From: Zygnema circumcarinatum
Taxonomy: Eukaryota > Streptophyta > Zygnematophyceae > Zygnematales > Zygnemataceae
Length of the DNA: 64,000 bases
NCBI GenBank assembly: GCA_037447605.1
Contig: CM074805.1
Span: 3,274,273 to 3,338,272 of the forward strand
Reading direction: 5' to 3'
How positions within the stretch are numbered: the stretch's first letter is position 1; every line of letters starts with the position of its first letter. Made by a program: the position numbers and the translations under genes. The notes under the pieces were generated by a model that was not told the origin of the DNA, made no database searches, and worked only from the letters and a program-made list of their open reading frames with translations. Below, piece by piece: positions 12,991-25,380 of the stretch.

Positions 12991-15689
12991 TGCGCTTCCA
13001 AGATTTGGGAAGTGAAAGCAGCGATTAAACTGGAAGCAACGCACATTGCGGAGGGTCGACTGAGGACTTGCTCCACTTTCAACGTGTTTGGAGAAGCCCC
13101 CAGCCAACAAACAGTGAGGGTCCGCTCCCTTGGAGACATGTAATTTGTATAGCTATTTTCTTGGTTGAACAAAGACGTCATAGGCATGCAGAGGACGCTC
13201 TCAGCTGATGTGTGTAATCAGCAAGCTTCTCTTAACGTTAATAATAGTTCATCGCTGAAGCTCTTTTTGCCAAAATGTGCAGTCTTCAAATGTGAGTACA
13301 TTTTCCAGTCCGCCAATAATTATGACTGCGCATCGAGGTCTCGATGTGGTGTTCCAATCCAATGGGGCCGTGTGTGCTGTGTTGATGGCAGCAATGGACT
13401 GCGAAGCATTACCATAAAGCTTGTGGTTCTGTGAAAACCTTAAAGTCCTCATAGAACTTGACTGCCCGCAACATAGCCAGGTCACTTGAGACCCGTCACC
13501 TATTATACACAGCTCTAAGGGACGAAAAACCAAACAATAATAACCCTCGATTCTTTTGACTTGCGTCTGGATGTAAAGAAGGATTGCTGTTGCGAGCCTT
13601 TGTTGAACCCAAGGATTCTGAGGACGCTATGAAATCTATGGACATCGCTCCCCACCTTTTTGAAATTCTAATTCCTTGACCTAAACACAAAACCTTCGGT
13701 TCAACCGAAAAGGCTCCTAACAGAACGCACGCTCTAGTTATACAAACGTAGTTCGAAACCCGTTTTTCCTTCAGCTCCACCGGCCAGCTCTTTCAAACCA
13801 CTGTCATCTACAGCAGCCCTGCTTCATCTTCTCCGGCTCCGGCCTCTTCATCCACCTGCTCCATTCAAGGCGCCTCGCATCTCCACTGCAGAACAATGGA
13901 AAGAAGCGCAATGAAGGACCGTTCAAAGCTGTACTTTCAACAGAGGGAGAGTTCAACTGTTCAAAGGACAGCAGTGAACAAATGGATAGCAGACCTTCCA
14001 GATGTCTGTTCCAGATTCTCCCTCTTTGCTATGCAAAACACGCACTTGAAAGATTAACTAACTGTAGACACTAACAGAAGGAGGAAGGTCTCATCCAAAA
14101 CACTTCCAGTGAGTAGATATCCGTTATGAATGCATCGAGTGAAAAAAGGAAAAACTTTCTCAGGCGTTGGCTGACAGCAGCAAGAATATGACAACTTTCA
14201 AGCTCAGCACTCGAATTGCAGACGTCCAGGAAGTGGGGAGCTGACCTAGCAAGCAGGGGCTCAGGTTGTGTCAGAATGAATTCAACCAATCTGTAAAGCG
14301 AGGCAGATGTTAGACAATCCAACTGCAGAACGTAAAGCAGACGTGCCTTATAAGAGTGGAATATTACAAGACGATGATACTGGTCGGATAGAGTCACGAT
14401 CCTCACATGACAAGCGCATCATACTTCGAAAAAAATCCGCAGCGTTTTCAAGTCATCATATATTAACGTGGGCACAAGGAGGCAATTTGTTGTGCTATAT
14501 CCAAAACCGCATCCATATCGGATTGCTTATGGAGTGGAGTCTTAAGCTGAATGAGAGAAATTCGGATTTCAGTGCTCTTCAATAAAAGAAGTGCCAATAG
14601 CATTGATGATTTTTTCATGGACGAGTTAAATAAATTGAACACTTCATGTGTGAACGTTTTACCCTAGTGTCATGATGTGGACACAGTTTCGGTAATCACG
14701 ACCCAAGGTGAGGCCTTAGGCTTGCAAAGCAATCAAGGTATTGTGCGCTATATGAGAAAAATAGTGTTTCACAGATCATCTGATACATCAACCCTAGAAA
14801 GGCTGATGGCAATTTAAACCCTAATTCAAGCGGTCAGCTTTTCGGGAAAATACGGACTACTTGTAAATAAGCATCTTAAAATCCACCAACTGCAACGTAT
14901 TAGCGGATATTCTCAGATAGGAATCGCGAGAGAGAGAGCCAACTCACTGTTCACAGGGCTCTGACGCAGGAGGAAGGGATTCCACCTCCCTCAGCTCCTT
15001 CTGCGCGGATAAATGGAAGTGAAATGTACAAACTTTTTTTAGCTAAATGACTTCATTCTTGTATACGAAAATTGTCTCGAGAAGGCACGATGCATGACAA
15101 CGGGCAGGCTGCTATGTGTACCGCCGACGCGCTTAGGAGACATCAAGTTTTGTGTGAGAAATTACATCAGTAATGCATGATGTCATAATGTCAAGTTGCC
15201 CACCATGATGTCAGAATGCAGAACACCGATGAACAGATGATGCTTGAATGCGTGAAGCATGATAATGCCTGATACGATGTTATTGTGCATGATGCTGTGA
15301 TGCTTGACGAATGAAGCATGACGATGTTTCCAAACGCCGTCATGGAATGTCGCAAATCGTGCCGACCAACCATGATATCCCGTTGCTAATGCGACCTGCA
15401 TGATGCAACCCTATGCCACCATGACGCCATGGATTGCATGAGTGCACCTTCAGCGCTTCAACCTCCCTCTTCAGACGCGCGAGCTTTCCCTTCTCCCCGT
15501 CCCCGCCCGCCTCTCTCCCCATCCCCCTCACTCCCTCCCACCACTCCCTCCCACCACTCCCTCTCCCTCTTCCTCTCCCCCTCCCTCCCTCTCGAGGCCG
15601 CTCCTTAGAGTTGGAGGCAGCGGAGGAAACTCCCTCCTCCGTGTCTCTGCCACGTCAGCGTCCCGGGGACACTGACGGTTGACAAGTGC
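12991..15689. other. intergenic, one doubtful exon
   Basis: About 2.7 kb between VPS20 and the hAT element. No gene is convincingly supported. A minus-strand open stretch at 14071-14294 follows a good-looking acceptor (pyrimidine-rich then TTTACAG), but I found neither partner exons nor a family match. A pyrimidine-rich block (CCCTCC-type) occupies 15480-15600. Confidence 0.4.
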
Positions 15690-15697
15690 CTTCAGAG

Positions 15698-16095
15698 TAG
15701 GGATGGCCCGCGTTATAAATTCCGAATACATTATATACTTTACAACGGGTATTAAAGTAGTAATATATTACAAAGTAAAACACTTTATTACATATATTAT
15801 ACCCACTCGTTTTGAACAATTGAGCGACCGTACGACCGTACCCGTACGGTCGTACGGTCGTACCATACCAAAATTAGGTCGTTTTGGCGTTGGCGTTGCG
15901 AAATGCGTCCGCCTGGTTCACTCTGTCTGCTCGTGCTCGTGCTCGCCGCCGAGAGGCAGGGACATGTACGGTCGTACAACCGTACGCCCGTACATGTTGT
16001 AAAGGCGTTGTAAAGTAATATATATCAGCCGTTAACTAGTCGTCACAGTTGTATAATATAATATATATTATATAGTCGTAATTAATCCATCCCTA
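15698..16095. mobile_element. non-autonomous hAT-type DNA transposon (MITE-like)
   Basis: A 398 bp element begins TAGGGATGG and ends CCATCCCTA, perfect 9 bp terminal inverted repeats. It is flanked by a perfect 8 bp direct repeat, CTTCAGAG, at 15690-15697 and 16096-16103. TIRs of this form with 8 bp target-site duplications are typical of the hAT superfamily. The interior is AT-rich near both ends (TATATTA runs) and contains palindromic CGTACGGTCGTACG blocks around 15820-15870 and 15966-15996. No transposase frame is present, so it must have been mobilised in trans. The intact duplication suggests a relatively recent insertion. Confidence 0.82.
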
Positions 16096-16103
16096 CTTCA
16101 GAG

Positions 16104-17060
16104 CGGAGGAGCTGTCCGTACCGTCCCTACCGTCCGTACTGAGGGTGCCTGCAGGTTCGCAGCTCGCCGCAGGCGATCCAAGGAGGATATACGGACAGCA
16201 GCACGGCCGGGAATACCGTCACCCGTTCCGGTTGCGGTTACAGCCGCATCCCCGTAAAACTATGCGCCATGTAGCGCGGTATTTTCGGGCACAGTGTAAC
16301 GTCGTCGATGTGAAGCTTCACGCGTGCGAGCCCCCGTTCGTTCGTTCGCTACTTCGTGAACATCGAGCAGTATCGATATATATCGAATTGTATCGATATA
16401 TATCGAGTGGTATCGAGTGGTATCTAACGGTATCGAGCTGTATCGAAAGCTGCCCTGCGCGGGGCGGGCGAGCGGGCGCGCTGTCGGTCGGCCCTCGCCG
16501 CCGTCACCGTCCACTTGCCGCCACGTGGCGCCTTCTCCGCGGCAGTCCCATCCGGCCATTTCAGGCCCGCCAGCCTGGCGGGGGCTGCGTAACGGCCAGC
16601 GTCCGTCCGTCCGTCCGTCCGTCCGTCCGTCTGCTTTTACCCGGACGGGTCTGCCCGTCGGCCGGCGGCCGCCGCCGGTGGACTGCCGGCAAGTCCGCTC
16701 CGGTCCGGTCCGGTCCGGTCCGGTGGCCTCGATACGAGCGTGCCTGTACGGCAACCGATCTCCGTACGGATGACGAGCCTCGGCCCGAACCGGCGGCACC
16801 GGGCGCGCAGGTCCGGGAGTCCGAGCCGGCCGAGGAGCCGGACAGCGCCGTGCCGCCGGCGCGGAGGCGAGGGGAGTGGCCGGCGAAAGGGAGGCGCTGG
16901 ACGGCCGGCCCTCCTTCCCTCCCTTCCTCCCTCCTGTGGTGACTGCGCTGTTCGCGGACTATGGCCCGTGGCTGTGGGCCGTAGGAGAGGGCCGCCCTCA
17001 AAGCACACGGCAAATTTGCAATTTCGCAGACGAAATCTTCAGCATCCAGAAAAGCACTTC
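16104..17060. other. GC-rich island with simple repeats, no gene
   Basis: Strongly GC-rich stretch containing a (CGTC)n array near 16600-16630, a (GGTCC)n array near 16695-16723, ATCGATATATATCGA palindromes near 16375-16405 and a GCCACGTGGC site at 16520-16529. Long frames here are artefacts of GC content. No splice-supported gene starts nearby (the next gene ends at 17763 on the minus strand), so it is an orphan island. From 17061 to 17762 there is AT-richer intergenic DNA. Confidence 0.5.
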
Positions 17061-17555
17061 GTAGTTCGCAAAATTGATATTGCATAGAATTTAATGAATA
17101 GAGTTTTTTGTAGAGAATGTGGTTTGAGTAGCAAAAAACGTTTTTTTTTCTGACACCTGTTTGGTTTTACGGTAGCACACTCAACAACCTACTCCCCCCA
17201 TCCAGCACATTAAATTCTCGAAATTCGGAAATTCAGTCAGAACTTTGAGACACGGACGCTGTCAAACCCGACAAGTCACAGAATTTGCAGGATCCGAGAT
17301 TCTTACGAATTACTGACGAATTTACGTAATTTAGAAGGTACATTTTCAGATCGTTGAAGCAGATCAGTGCTTTAGTGACCGACGACCACTCCGGTTTGCT
17401 TTTGCTTTTGCGACCAAGAATGCAAAATTCAGTGCATTTGGAAGGGAGGGTTTGGCGTGCACGTGGTTCCATGCACAAGCCTCCCGCTCCCTTTCCACGT
17501 CAAAACTGCATGTCCTGCACTATGCTACTCCCGGCCCTAATTTGCTACAGATGAT

Positions 17556-17597
17556 GTATGTAGGTATGTATGTATGTATGTGTGTATGTATGTACAT
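17556..17597 (+). repeat. ATGT tetranucleotide array
   Basis: Imperfect (ATGT)n array downstream of the stop codon of the minus-strand AT-hook/C3Hc3H gene. It has no coding value. Confidence 0.85.
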
Positions 17598-17762
17598 GAG
17601 GCAATTACGCTGTACTGAGAAAGAGCTCGTTTACAAAACAGCCTCAATCCATGAAAATCCCAAGTCCCAGCTCCGACTGCCCCATCCATGCTGTGTCCCT
17701 TGTCCGCGACATTCTCATCGTACTCTCACACTTCGCGACCAGATCCTCCCGCACCAGCCCCT

Positions 17763-20700
17763 CTACGGTCTTCCCAACTCCCCTTCGGCAGAACGCCCCA
17801 AAGATTCTGAGAGTCTCTCCGCAGTACCGGAAGTGCTGTGAATTTCTGATCCCCACCCCACCAGCAACCGTGCCGCTTCAGCAGTTGCCTCTTCCTCGAC
17901 AACCGCTTCCAATGCCGCATCAACTAAGTTCAAATCGAAATTCCTCACAACCTTCCTCGTTCCAGCACCTCCATTGCAGGGACGCTCTTTGCCCTCTCCC
18001 GACCTGTGGCCGTGTTCTCCAGCTTCCCTAACATCACCAATGGACTTGCTCTTGCATTCCTCCCTAACCCTGACTGCTACACCGCTCTTCGCTTTCTGCC
18101 CTTTTTCAGCCTTCCCCCCCTCACTCTCCTCCTCCGCCCTCCACTGTTGCTCTTTACCCAGCAGCTTCATCTGCTTTTTTGGATGTATGGACGCCCTGGC
18201 CTTGCCCTTGTCTGACCAGTCCGCCGCCATTCTGCCTCCTGCATCATCAGCGCCACACGCCGGCAAGGGCGCGTCAGCGCAAGCATCGGACTTTGACTTC
18301 ACTTGTGCCGCCCCCCTCAGTCCAGACGCGTTCTTCTCCACTGGGGTGCCTTTCGAAGTCACATTGATTGCAGCTCTCTCCCTGTTTGCACTATTGCAGT
18401 TAACTAGTTGCATGATTTTAAGGGCTTTTGCACCACGACCCCCCACCACTTGAGAGCTAAAGCTTTTCCCTGTTTCCTCCTGCCTGACCCTCTTCCCAGC
18501 AGCAGCACTTGTCGCTCGTTTAAGCCCCGTTTTCACTATCTTGTTGTCGCGCTTTGTATCCACTATTTCTTTAACTGCCTGCACAGATTTCCTTCTGCTG
18601 CTATTTCCAAGGAGTTCAGCAGAGCTCCCATTTTTTCCTGACACGGTCTGTCCAGCCTTAGTCAAGGTCGCATCTGTCATCTCTGATACTGAAATCCTCG
18701 CTCTTTTTTTCACTTTAGCCAGATAACTCACCTTCCTGTGAATACCTTCAGCAACACTTCCGGTTTTATCCGCCAAACCTCCGCGTTGCCCCCCACACTC
18801 TTCACTCATCCCCTTCAAGCTTTCGGGTTTACACCCTCCTGATTGCAAGTGCATTGCACCCTCCTCAACAAATTTTCCGAGCTCACTCTTCTGCCTGCTC
18901 TCACGTTTCGCTCCTCTCCGCTTAGACTTCATTCTGCCCACTCTCCTGTCTCTGTCATCCCCATCCCCTTGTTGAGCTCTCTGTTTCAGCTTTGTTCGAC
19001 TGTTGCAGGACCTCCCGGCATCCTTTTTGCGCTGTTGTGCCTCCTCGGAGCACAGTGCCCATGGCCCACTCTGCTTGTCCACTTTAGCCACCAACTCCAA
19101 TACAGCCAACTCTTCAGCCCAATAAAAGTCACCCTTCTGAAAGCTCCCTCGTCTCCTTCGCTTGGGAGCTGGATCAGTTTGAACAATCGTATCAAGGCAA
19201 TCGCCTATTCTTCCAGCTCTTTCTGCCTTCTCGCCATCTGCACCTGCTGCATACTCAGGCCGAAGATCACTTTCTTTTCCAACCATGCAAGAGCTCTCTT
19301 GCCTGCCTCTCACCTGCAGAAACAGTGGTATGCTCTCACTGTCTATGGGAAACATCTCAGACGTTGCCTGTCCTGCAGAAATCCCGCAACGATGCCCTTC
19401 AAGAGCTTGTTCTTGAACTCCAGAAACTGAATTATGACTGAAAAGTCTGCTCCCATCTTCTGCTGCCGTTGTAAGCAGCATATGTTCTAAAGAAGCGCTG
19501 CACGGCTGAGCAAAGCCGAGCAGGGAGAGAGGGCTTCCATGCTCTCCACCCCCGAGTGTGCCCGGCTCGAGGGTGCTCTCTCTTCTTGAGATGCAGCCAT
19601 GGGCGAGAGAGGTGGCCAGCAGTGCACGTTGAAACTCGCCCTCCGGAAAAGGAGGAATTTGAACTTTATCAACTAAGGCGCTGTCCTGCTGCAGGTGATG
19701 CAAACAGTACCTGCTCATCAGAACTCCCCCACCACAGAAATAAATCCAAAAGTCAGTGGAACCGAAGGGCGTGAGTAGGGCGAGCAAAAGACGGCCAAGG
19801 CAAGAGGGAGAATGAGGGAAAAAAATAGGAGAAGGAGAAGACACAGGAGGCATTAGAGGACAACGAATTATCAGGAAGCATAAATGCTGCCAGTACTTTG
19901 ATGCTGAAGCCTACAGCTTGCACAAGAGATTGTGCTCGCTTTAACTCAGTGAAAACAGAAGGCAAAGAGACCGACTGTGATGGCAAGCACAGAGCAGAGA
20001 GTCCATAAAGCATCTGGACAATGACAGACAGTGCGACTCCAGTGAATGCAGAGATTTGACAGCAGCTTCTGCAGCGAAGGGCCACTGCACATCTATGGCG
20101 TTGGCTGACAAGCACAGCCAAAAGACAAGGTACAATATGTCCTTGCTGTGTTACTCTCAAAGTAATATCCTCTCCCCGTGCACTCCGGCCATCTCCATCA
20201 GTTTTGCAGCAGTAAAACCCGTATTCGATGACTATACCTTGGCATTGGAAGCTCTTTGGACACAGGCATTTGGCACTGCTGTCCACCCGCCAATTGGCTC
20301 CACCCCTCGCAGGCCGCATAGGGCGCACTGACGTCCTCCAGAATGTGCCACATGCACATGGAACAGCCTGCAACGGCTAGCTGGGTGCATGCGCCCTTGG
20401 CTGCACATGTGCGCATTTTATCCCCACCTGATGAGGTACTGCATTGATTGACGACATCCCTAAGGAAAGGATATGGCTGAATCACCTTCCCATTTCTTAA
20501 GTCCAGTTCCACAGCCCGGTTCATTGGCCGTCCAAAGGGCATCATTTTGGAGCTATCGGCAGCACGTGCTGAACCTTCTCCAGGGTTCGTTTCGTCTATC
20601 TTTGCACCAGGCTCAGTTAGAATCTCCTCCTCAGCTTGAGAATTCGGCACAACGTGAGTCTGCTTCCTTTTAGGATTCCCCTTCCTCCTGTGACCTGCAC

Positions 20701-23700
20701 TTCTTAGGCTTTCACTAGAAGGCCCACAGCCCTTACTCCCAGCCTCGCTTCCACACGCAGCTTGTTCACAATCCATATCTGTCGCCTTTCGTTTGCACTC
20801 TATGGCATCGTCCGGTTCACTCGTGCTCCCTCCGAACACACTGCTTTTCTCATGATCACTTCCGACAGAACAATGACCACCAGCACTTCCATTCATTCCC
20901 CGCTCTATTTTCAATTCCTTCACAACTTCAGGCAACTCACTGACCTCACTATCGTGGCCAGAGGGGTCCGCTCTCGCATGCTCCACTATAGTTTCTGAAC
21001 CTCCCCCAACAGTTTCTCCACTTGACCTCTTTAGTTCAACAACCGTTTCGGGGCATTCCGTGACACTCGCACTCACATCCCCATGCCCTTCCTGATGACT
21101 ATTTCTCAGCTCCTGATTCCGCTCTTCATCTTCCAAAGACGTCATCCTCCGTTCACCTGCTTCAAGCACCTTTTCCTCAACTTCAGCATCCGTGACCGCA
21201 CTCAGTCCTACACTATGCTGGGTTTTTTTGTCCTCGACGGTTTCTGGAAAACGGTGGTCAGGCTCCTCCACTGGAGGCGATTCATGTCCTAGCGAATCTC
21301 CATCATCCAGCCTCCCCTCTCTTTCTACAGTGTGCATTAACACGCCATGCTCCACAGCTGAGTCATCAGCCATGCTCACTTTCAGTTCTACAGGCACTTC
21401 AACAATAGTTCCCCTCTCTCCATTGAATGCATCGTGCATAGAAGTTCGCTCAATGCAATCGCCTGGCAGCTCTACGCTTTCAACCCTCACATCATGCACT
21501 TCTGACGCAGAAGCACAGGCAGCTTCAGGCACCCTTTCCATCCTTCTTTCGATTTCCACGGCAAAGGCGACCTCCAGACTTGTCGCTATGACTTTCAGGC
21601 CATCGGATCCTCCATCCAAAGGACCTGCTCTCAGGAAAGTGGCGTCTGGCGCCAATACTGTAATCTCAATGTCCACAACCTCCATGTTGCTGTTTCCAGC
21701 TTCCTGGGAACAGTTCATTGTCGTATCGTCTGACTCTACATGCACATCTAGCGACAGTTTCTGCTCCGTTTGCTCATTTTCGGTGAATGCAGAGACGGGA
21801 GTGAATGCAGAGACGGGAGTGAATGCACAGACTTCATCAGTTACTGGCTGCATCATCCCTGAGAGAAGTTTTTCCCGATTTTCTTCTTGCTGCTGTACAA
21901 TTAATAGTTGACTATTATAGCCGTAGGGAGCGTTTGGGAGGCAAGCTCCTCCAGCATCCTCAACCTCCTCTGTTGGTGAGGCTTCAGGTTTCCTGAACTC
22001 CGCACTTGCTAAGTTATCTACCATATCCCCCTCTGCAGCAATTCTCTCCATCGGCACATTCTGCGACCTATCCTCTCCTAAACTCACTTGCGACCCCTCG
22101 GACCCAATTGTTCCATAAACTTCGGCCAGTCGTCTGTCATTGTCCTCCATGGGCACCTCTGCTACGGCTATGCCTCCTCCTTCCTCTTCCAAAGTAGTCC
22201 CTTGTCCACTATCATCCTCTGGCAGTAAGCGGCCTCCATCTGGAGAGCAGTCTTCAGCCAGCATGCCTCCTTCTATCCCAGCTTCCACCTCACCTTCCTG
22301 TACAGAGGGTTCCCCACTCATTCTGGACCCGTCCTCAACAGTCAGTTTTTCATCCAAGCAACAAATCTCATCTTTCTCTTGGCCTTTTTCTGTTCTCTTC
22401 TCCTGTTCTGCAACTTGTCCTATTTGTGCAGAGCATACTTCACTTCCCTCAAGGTTGCTACCAGCCAGACTACTCCCCTCACACCCTTGCAGCTCTTTTG
22501 CAGGCATGCCATCATTATCTACAACTGCTTCCGGGCTATGATCTCCCCAAGTTGTCTCAGGTACGTCGTCCGTTTGATCGTCAAATTGCGACATTGTGTG
22601 AAGTCTCATTCGCCTTCCAAGCCTATGCTTGCATGGTGGCCTCCCCCTTCGCCTAACAATTTGGTTCTGCCCCCTGGGGGGCCCCACAATGTCAGACATA
22701 TGTCGGAACTTCCGAGCTCCCTGAAGCTCTCCATGATCTCTAAGTACCTGCGGATAGCACAGCAAGACCTTCATGTCATCAAGCAGCAGGCATCTGTTGA
22801 TCACCGCATGTGGCCACGCAGGACTTCTGTCTCTATCTGACGATTTTTCGAACCTCATTGGTTTATGGACGGGCCCCATGGAACGTGTAGATCGACTAGT
22901 TGATAAAGCTTCTCCTGAAGCGCGTTTCCTCTGAACTGCTCCTCCAGCGTTCAAATCGCTGCCAGGAGCCGCCGCCAACTTTTGAGATCTTCTGAATGCC
23001 TTTTCTGAACGAGTAGCGGCTCCTTTCCCAGCTGTTGCCTTAGAAGAGGCACCCTCTGACCTCTTAAAGCAATCTGCTCCTTGATCTGCTGGCGAAACAA
23101 CGACAACATTCGAAGAAAAATTACCAAGAGAACTAAGTGGTGGATTGTGCTCCACTACTATATTAGCGTCGGCTTCTCCAACTTCTTTAACTGCAAGCTT
23201 TCTCTTCTTCCTGTGTATGTCTCCAATGCTGTTCTTACTGATTTTAACTCCAAGAAAGCCCTCCGTTTGTACACTCTGAGAAGCAAGATCTTTCACAGGG
23301 TCCATGCCGGTCTCAAACGCGTTCCTCTCGCCTGCAGGCTGTCGTTTTTGCGGCCTCAGCCTCCCCACATTCAGGCATCCTCGGCTACTTTGCAGGAAAG
23401 CCTTCCTCCCGCTCCCGTCACATTCCTGCAGTTCTTCTAGATGCCGCTCAGATGAAATCGTGCCTTCCACAGAATCTGCAGAATACATGTCCGTTGCATA
23501 ATGTACTGGGCTTCGAGCGCAAGTATAACTTTCGTCAAGAAGATTTGACACTCCTCCACAAGTCTCCTTTATAACCCTTTCAATGCCCTCCTTAAGTACG
23601 CTATCTCCTAAGTCAACCACTTTGCGAGGCCTCCCACGTCTTCTTTTAATCCACGTTCCCTCGGCCAGTGACAAGGCAAAGAGCTCTAATACTTCACGTT

Positions 23701-25363
23701 TCGTAGCATTTCCTACCGTCCTCCTCTTATACAACTTCGCCTGCTTGAATGCCAACTGCGCAGCTTTGGAAGCAGAATCCCTCTTTGCACGCTGCTGCAA
23801 GCTCCCCGGGCCGGTCCAACTGACGAGCTGCGCTAGTTCCCTTAAGCCCCTTGCTGTCCCTCTCCTGCTTGTCATGGGCTCCTTGTGAGACGCTCCAATT
23901 CTCTGCCCCCCTCCAGAATCTCCATTAGCCTCAGCATGTTCCTGGTCACCTTGTGACAACACCTCCCCCGACGCCTGAAGGCCACTCTTCTTACAGCCAG
24001 AACCTTTTTGGAGCTTCACTCCCTTTCGTGACCTCACAAATTCCATCTTCCTAAGCATTTCGACCTTCTTCCGAGACCTCAAACTGCATTGTTCATATCC
24101 TCTGTCATGTCGATGCTCATCGGCTGCCCCACCCTTTGACTCGTCTGCAGGTCCGGCATTAACCCCTCTTTTCGGTTTCGCCTTTCTTCGACCCACAAGC
24201 AGAAATCTGCGAGGTCTCTTCCACCTAGCCTTGCTGCCGCTGTCCATAGCACTGTCTTTTGCAGGTGCCACGTCTTCTGACTCTTTGAAAAGCTCCTCTG
24301 CGAACGGAGTCTTCACGCGAATTTCCATTTCAGAGGACATATTTGGCAGATTGTTAAGCATCCCATCATCTTGACGGTGGCAATCAATTCCACCACAATC
24401 AACAACTTCACTTGCCTGAGAAATTCCTCCCACACCCTCCTGAAGCTTAGGGAGTTTTTCACGAATGTCAGCGCCTTCATCAGCCATGGGAACCACATCA
24501 ATTGCAGGTCCAGAAATCCATCGCGGACTCCCCCTCCCCAGTGTCCTAGACGAGGTTTGCGGTTCCTTAGGAGCAACTATCCGTTCCTGTACAGCTAGCT
24601 CCTGTTTGCTAGGGTCCTCAGCAGTATGCAATTTTCCGTCACCACTCTGTACACAAAAGAGCCTATCGACTCGCGCGCCAGGCGAAGCGCTTTGGCCGGC
24701 TCTGTTTCGTGCATCTGAAATCTGCCCCGTGGCCTCCGGCGGACCTGCGATTTCCTCCCCACAGTTTTCCTTCCCTATATCTGTACCAGTCTTGTTGAGT
24801 AGTCTTGCCAAGACAGCACCTCTAGAACGCAAAATCTGATAGTACGATTGCATAGGCCCCGCAGATTCGCAAGGTAGACACCACGTCGGAATCTGGCCCC
24901 TTGTTCTCGCTGACCCTTCCGTTTCAAACACAGACACAGCCCTGGACAGATTACTCTGTAACAAGGCCGCTACTGCGGAGGACTGAACCAGCGAATGTGA
25001 TGCAGCATTACTGCAATCTACGGAAGCGCAAGATTCAGGGAGTGCATCGTCATTTCCTGTGCTCTCTGGAGTCAATCTTTCAGTAAACATTATACGATCA
25101 GCCCTGGGGTCGAGGACTCTCTCTGACTCCAAACCAAAAGATAGAAAAGCCGGTTCAACATACTCCTGAGACTCTGAACGATTAGCAACACAGCCTCGCT
25201 GTGATGCTCCCCTTTCTTGCAATAACATTTTCCTCCCCACCTGTACAGGCTCATCTTTGTCTATGAAATAATTTGTTCCGTTATTGCACTTCCGTCCAGA
25301 ACGGCGCAACAAGATTGTAGATTTCCTACGTCTTCCGCGAGCTCCTACTTCTCCAGCCTTCAT
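17763..25363 (-). CDS. giant AT-hook / C3Hc3H zinc-module nuclear protein
   Basis: Two long exons, 20238-25363 and 17763-19710, with a 527 bp GT-AG intron, join in frame to 2357 residues. Visible: a basic N-terminus; AT-hooks KRRRGRPRK (GRP at 577-579) and RRRGRPPCK (GRP at 907-909); long acidic, Ser/Glu-rich stretches; a C3Hc3H module with C1653, C1659, C1670, H1673, C1685, C1697, C1711 and H1714; a short conserved block after it (EGEFQRALLATSLAHG); a Lys-rich region; and FDLNL at about 2300-2304, an EAR-like motif of the kind that recruits TOPLESS co-repressors. The zinc module is the type found in INO80D and KANSL2 chromatin-complex subunits. AT-hooks bind the minor groove of AT-rich DNA. 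I infer a chromatin-associated, possibly repressive protein. The start is the first ATG in frame; an open frame upstream to a possible acceptor at 25380 means 5' exons may be missing. The next gene upstream (28840-35752) shares the zinc module. Confidence 0.8.
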
Positions 25364-25380
25364 CTCTCTCTCCAATGAGT

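Noticed and set aside
25364-25375. TTG start for the AT-hook/C3Hc3H gene
   Set aside because: A plant nuclear gene would not use TTG; the in-frame ATG at 25363 or an upstream exon is more likely.
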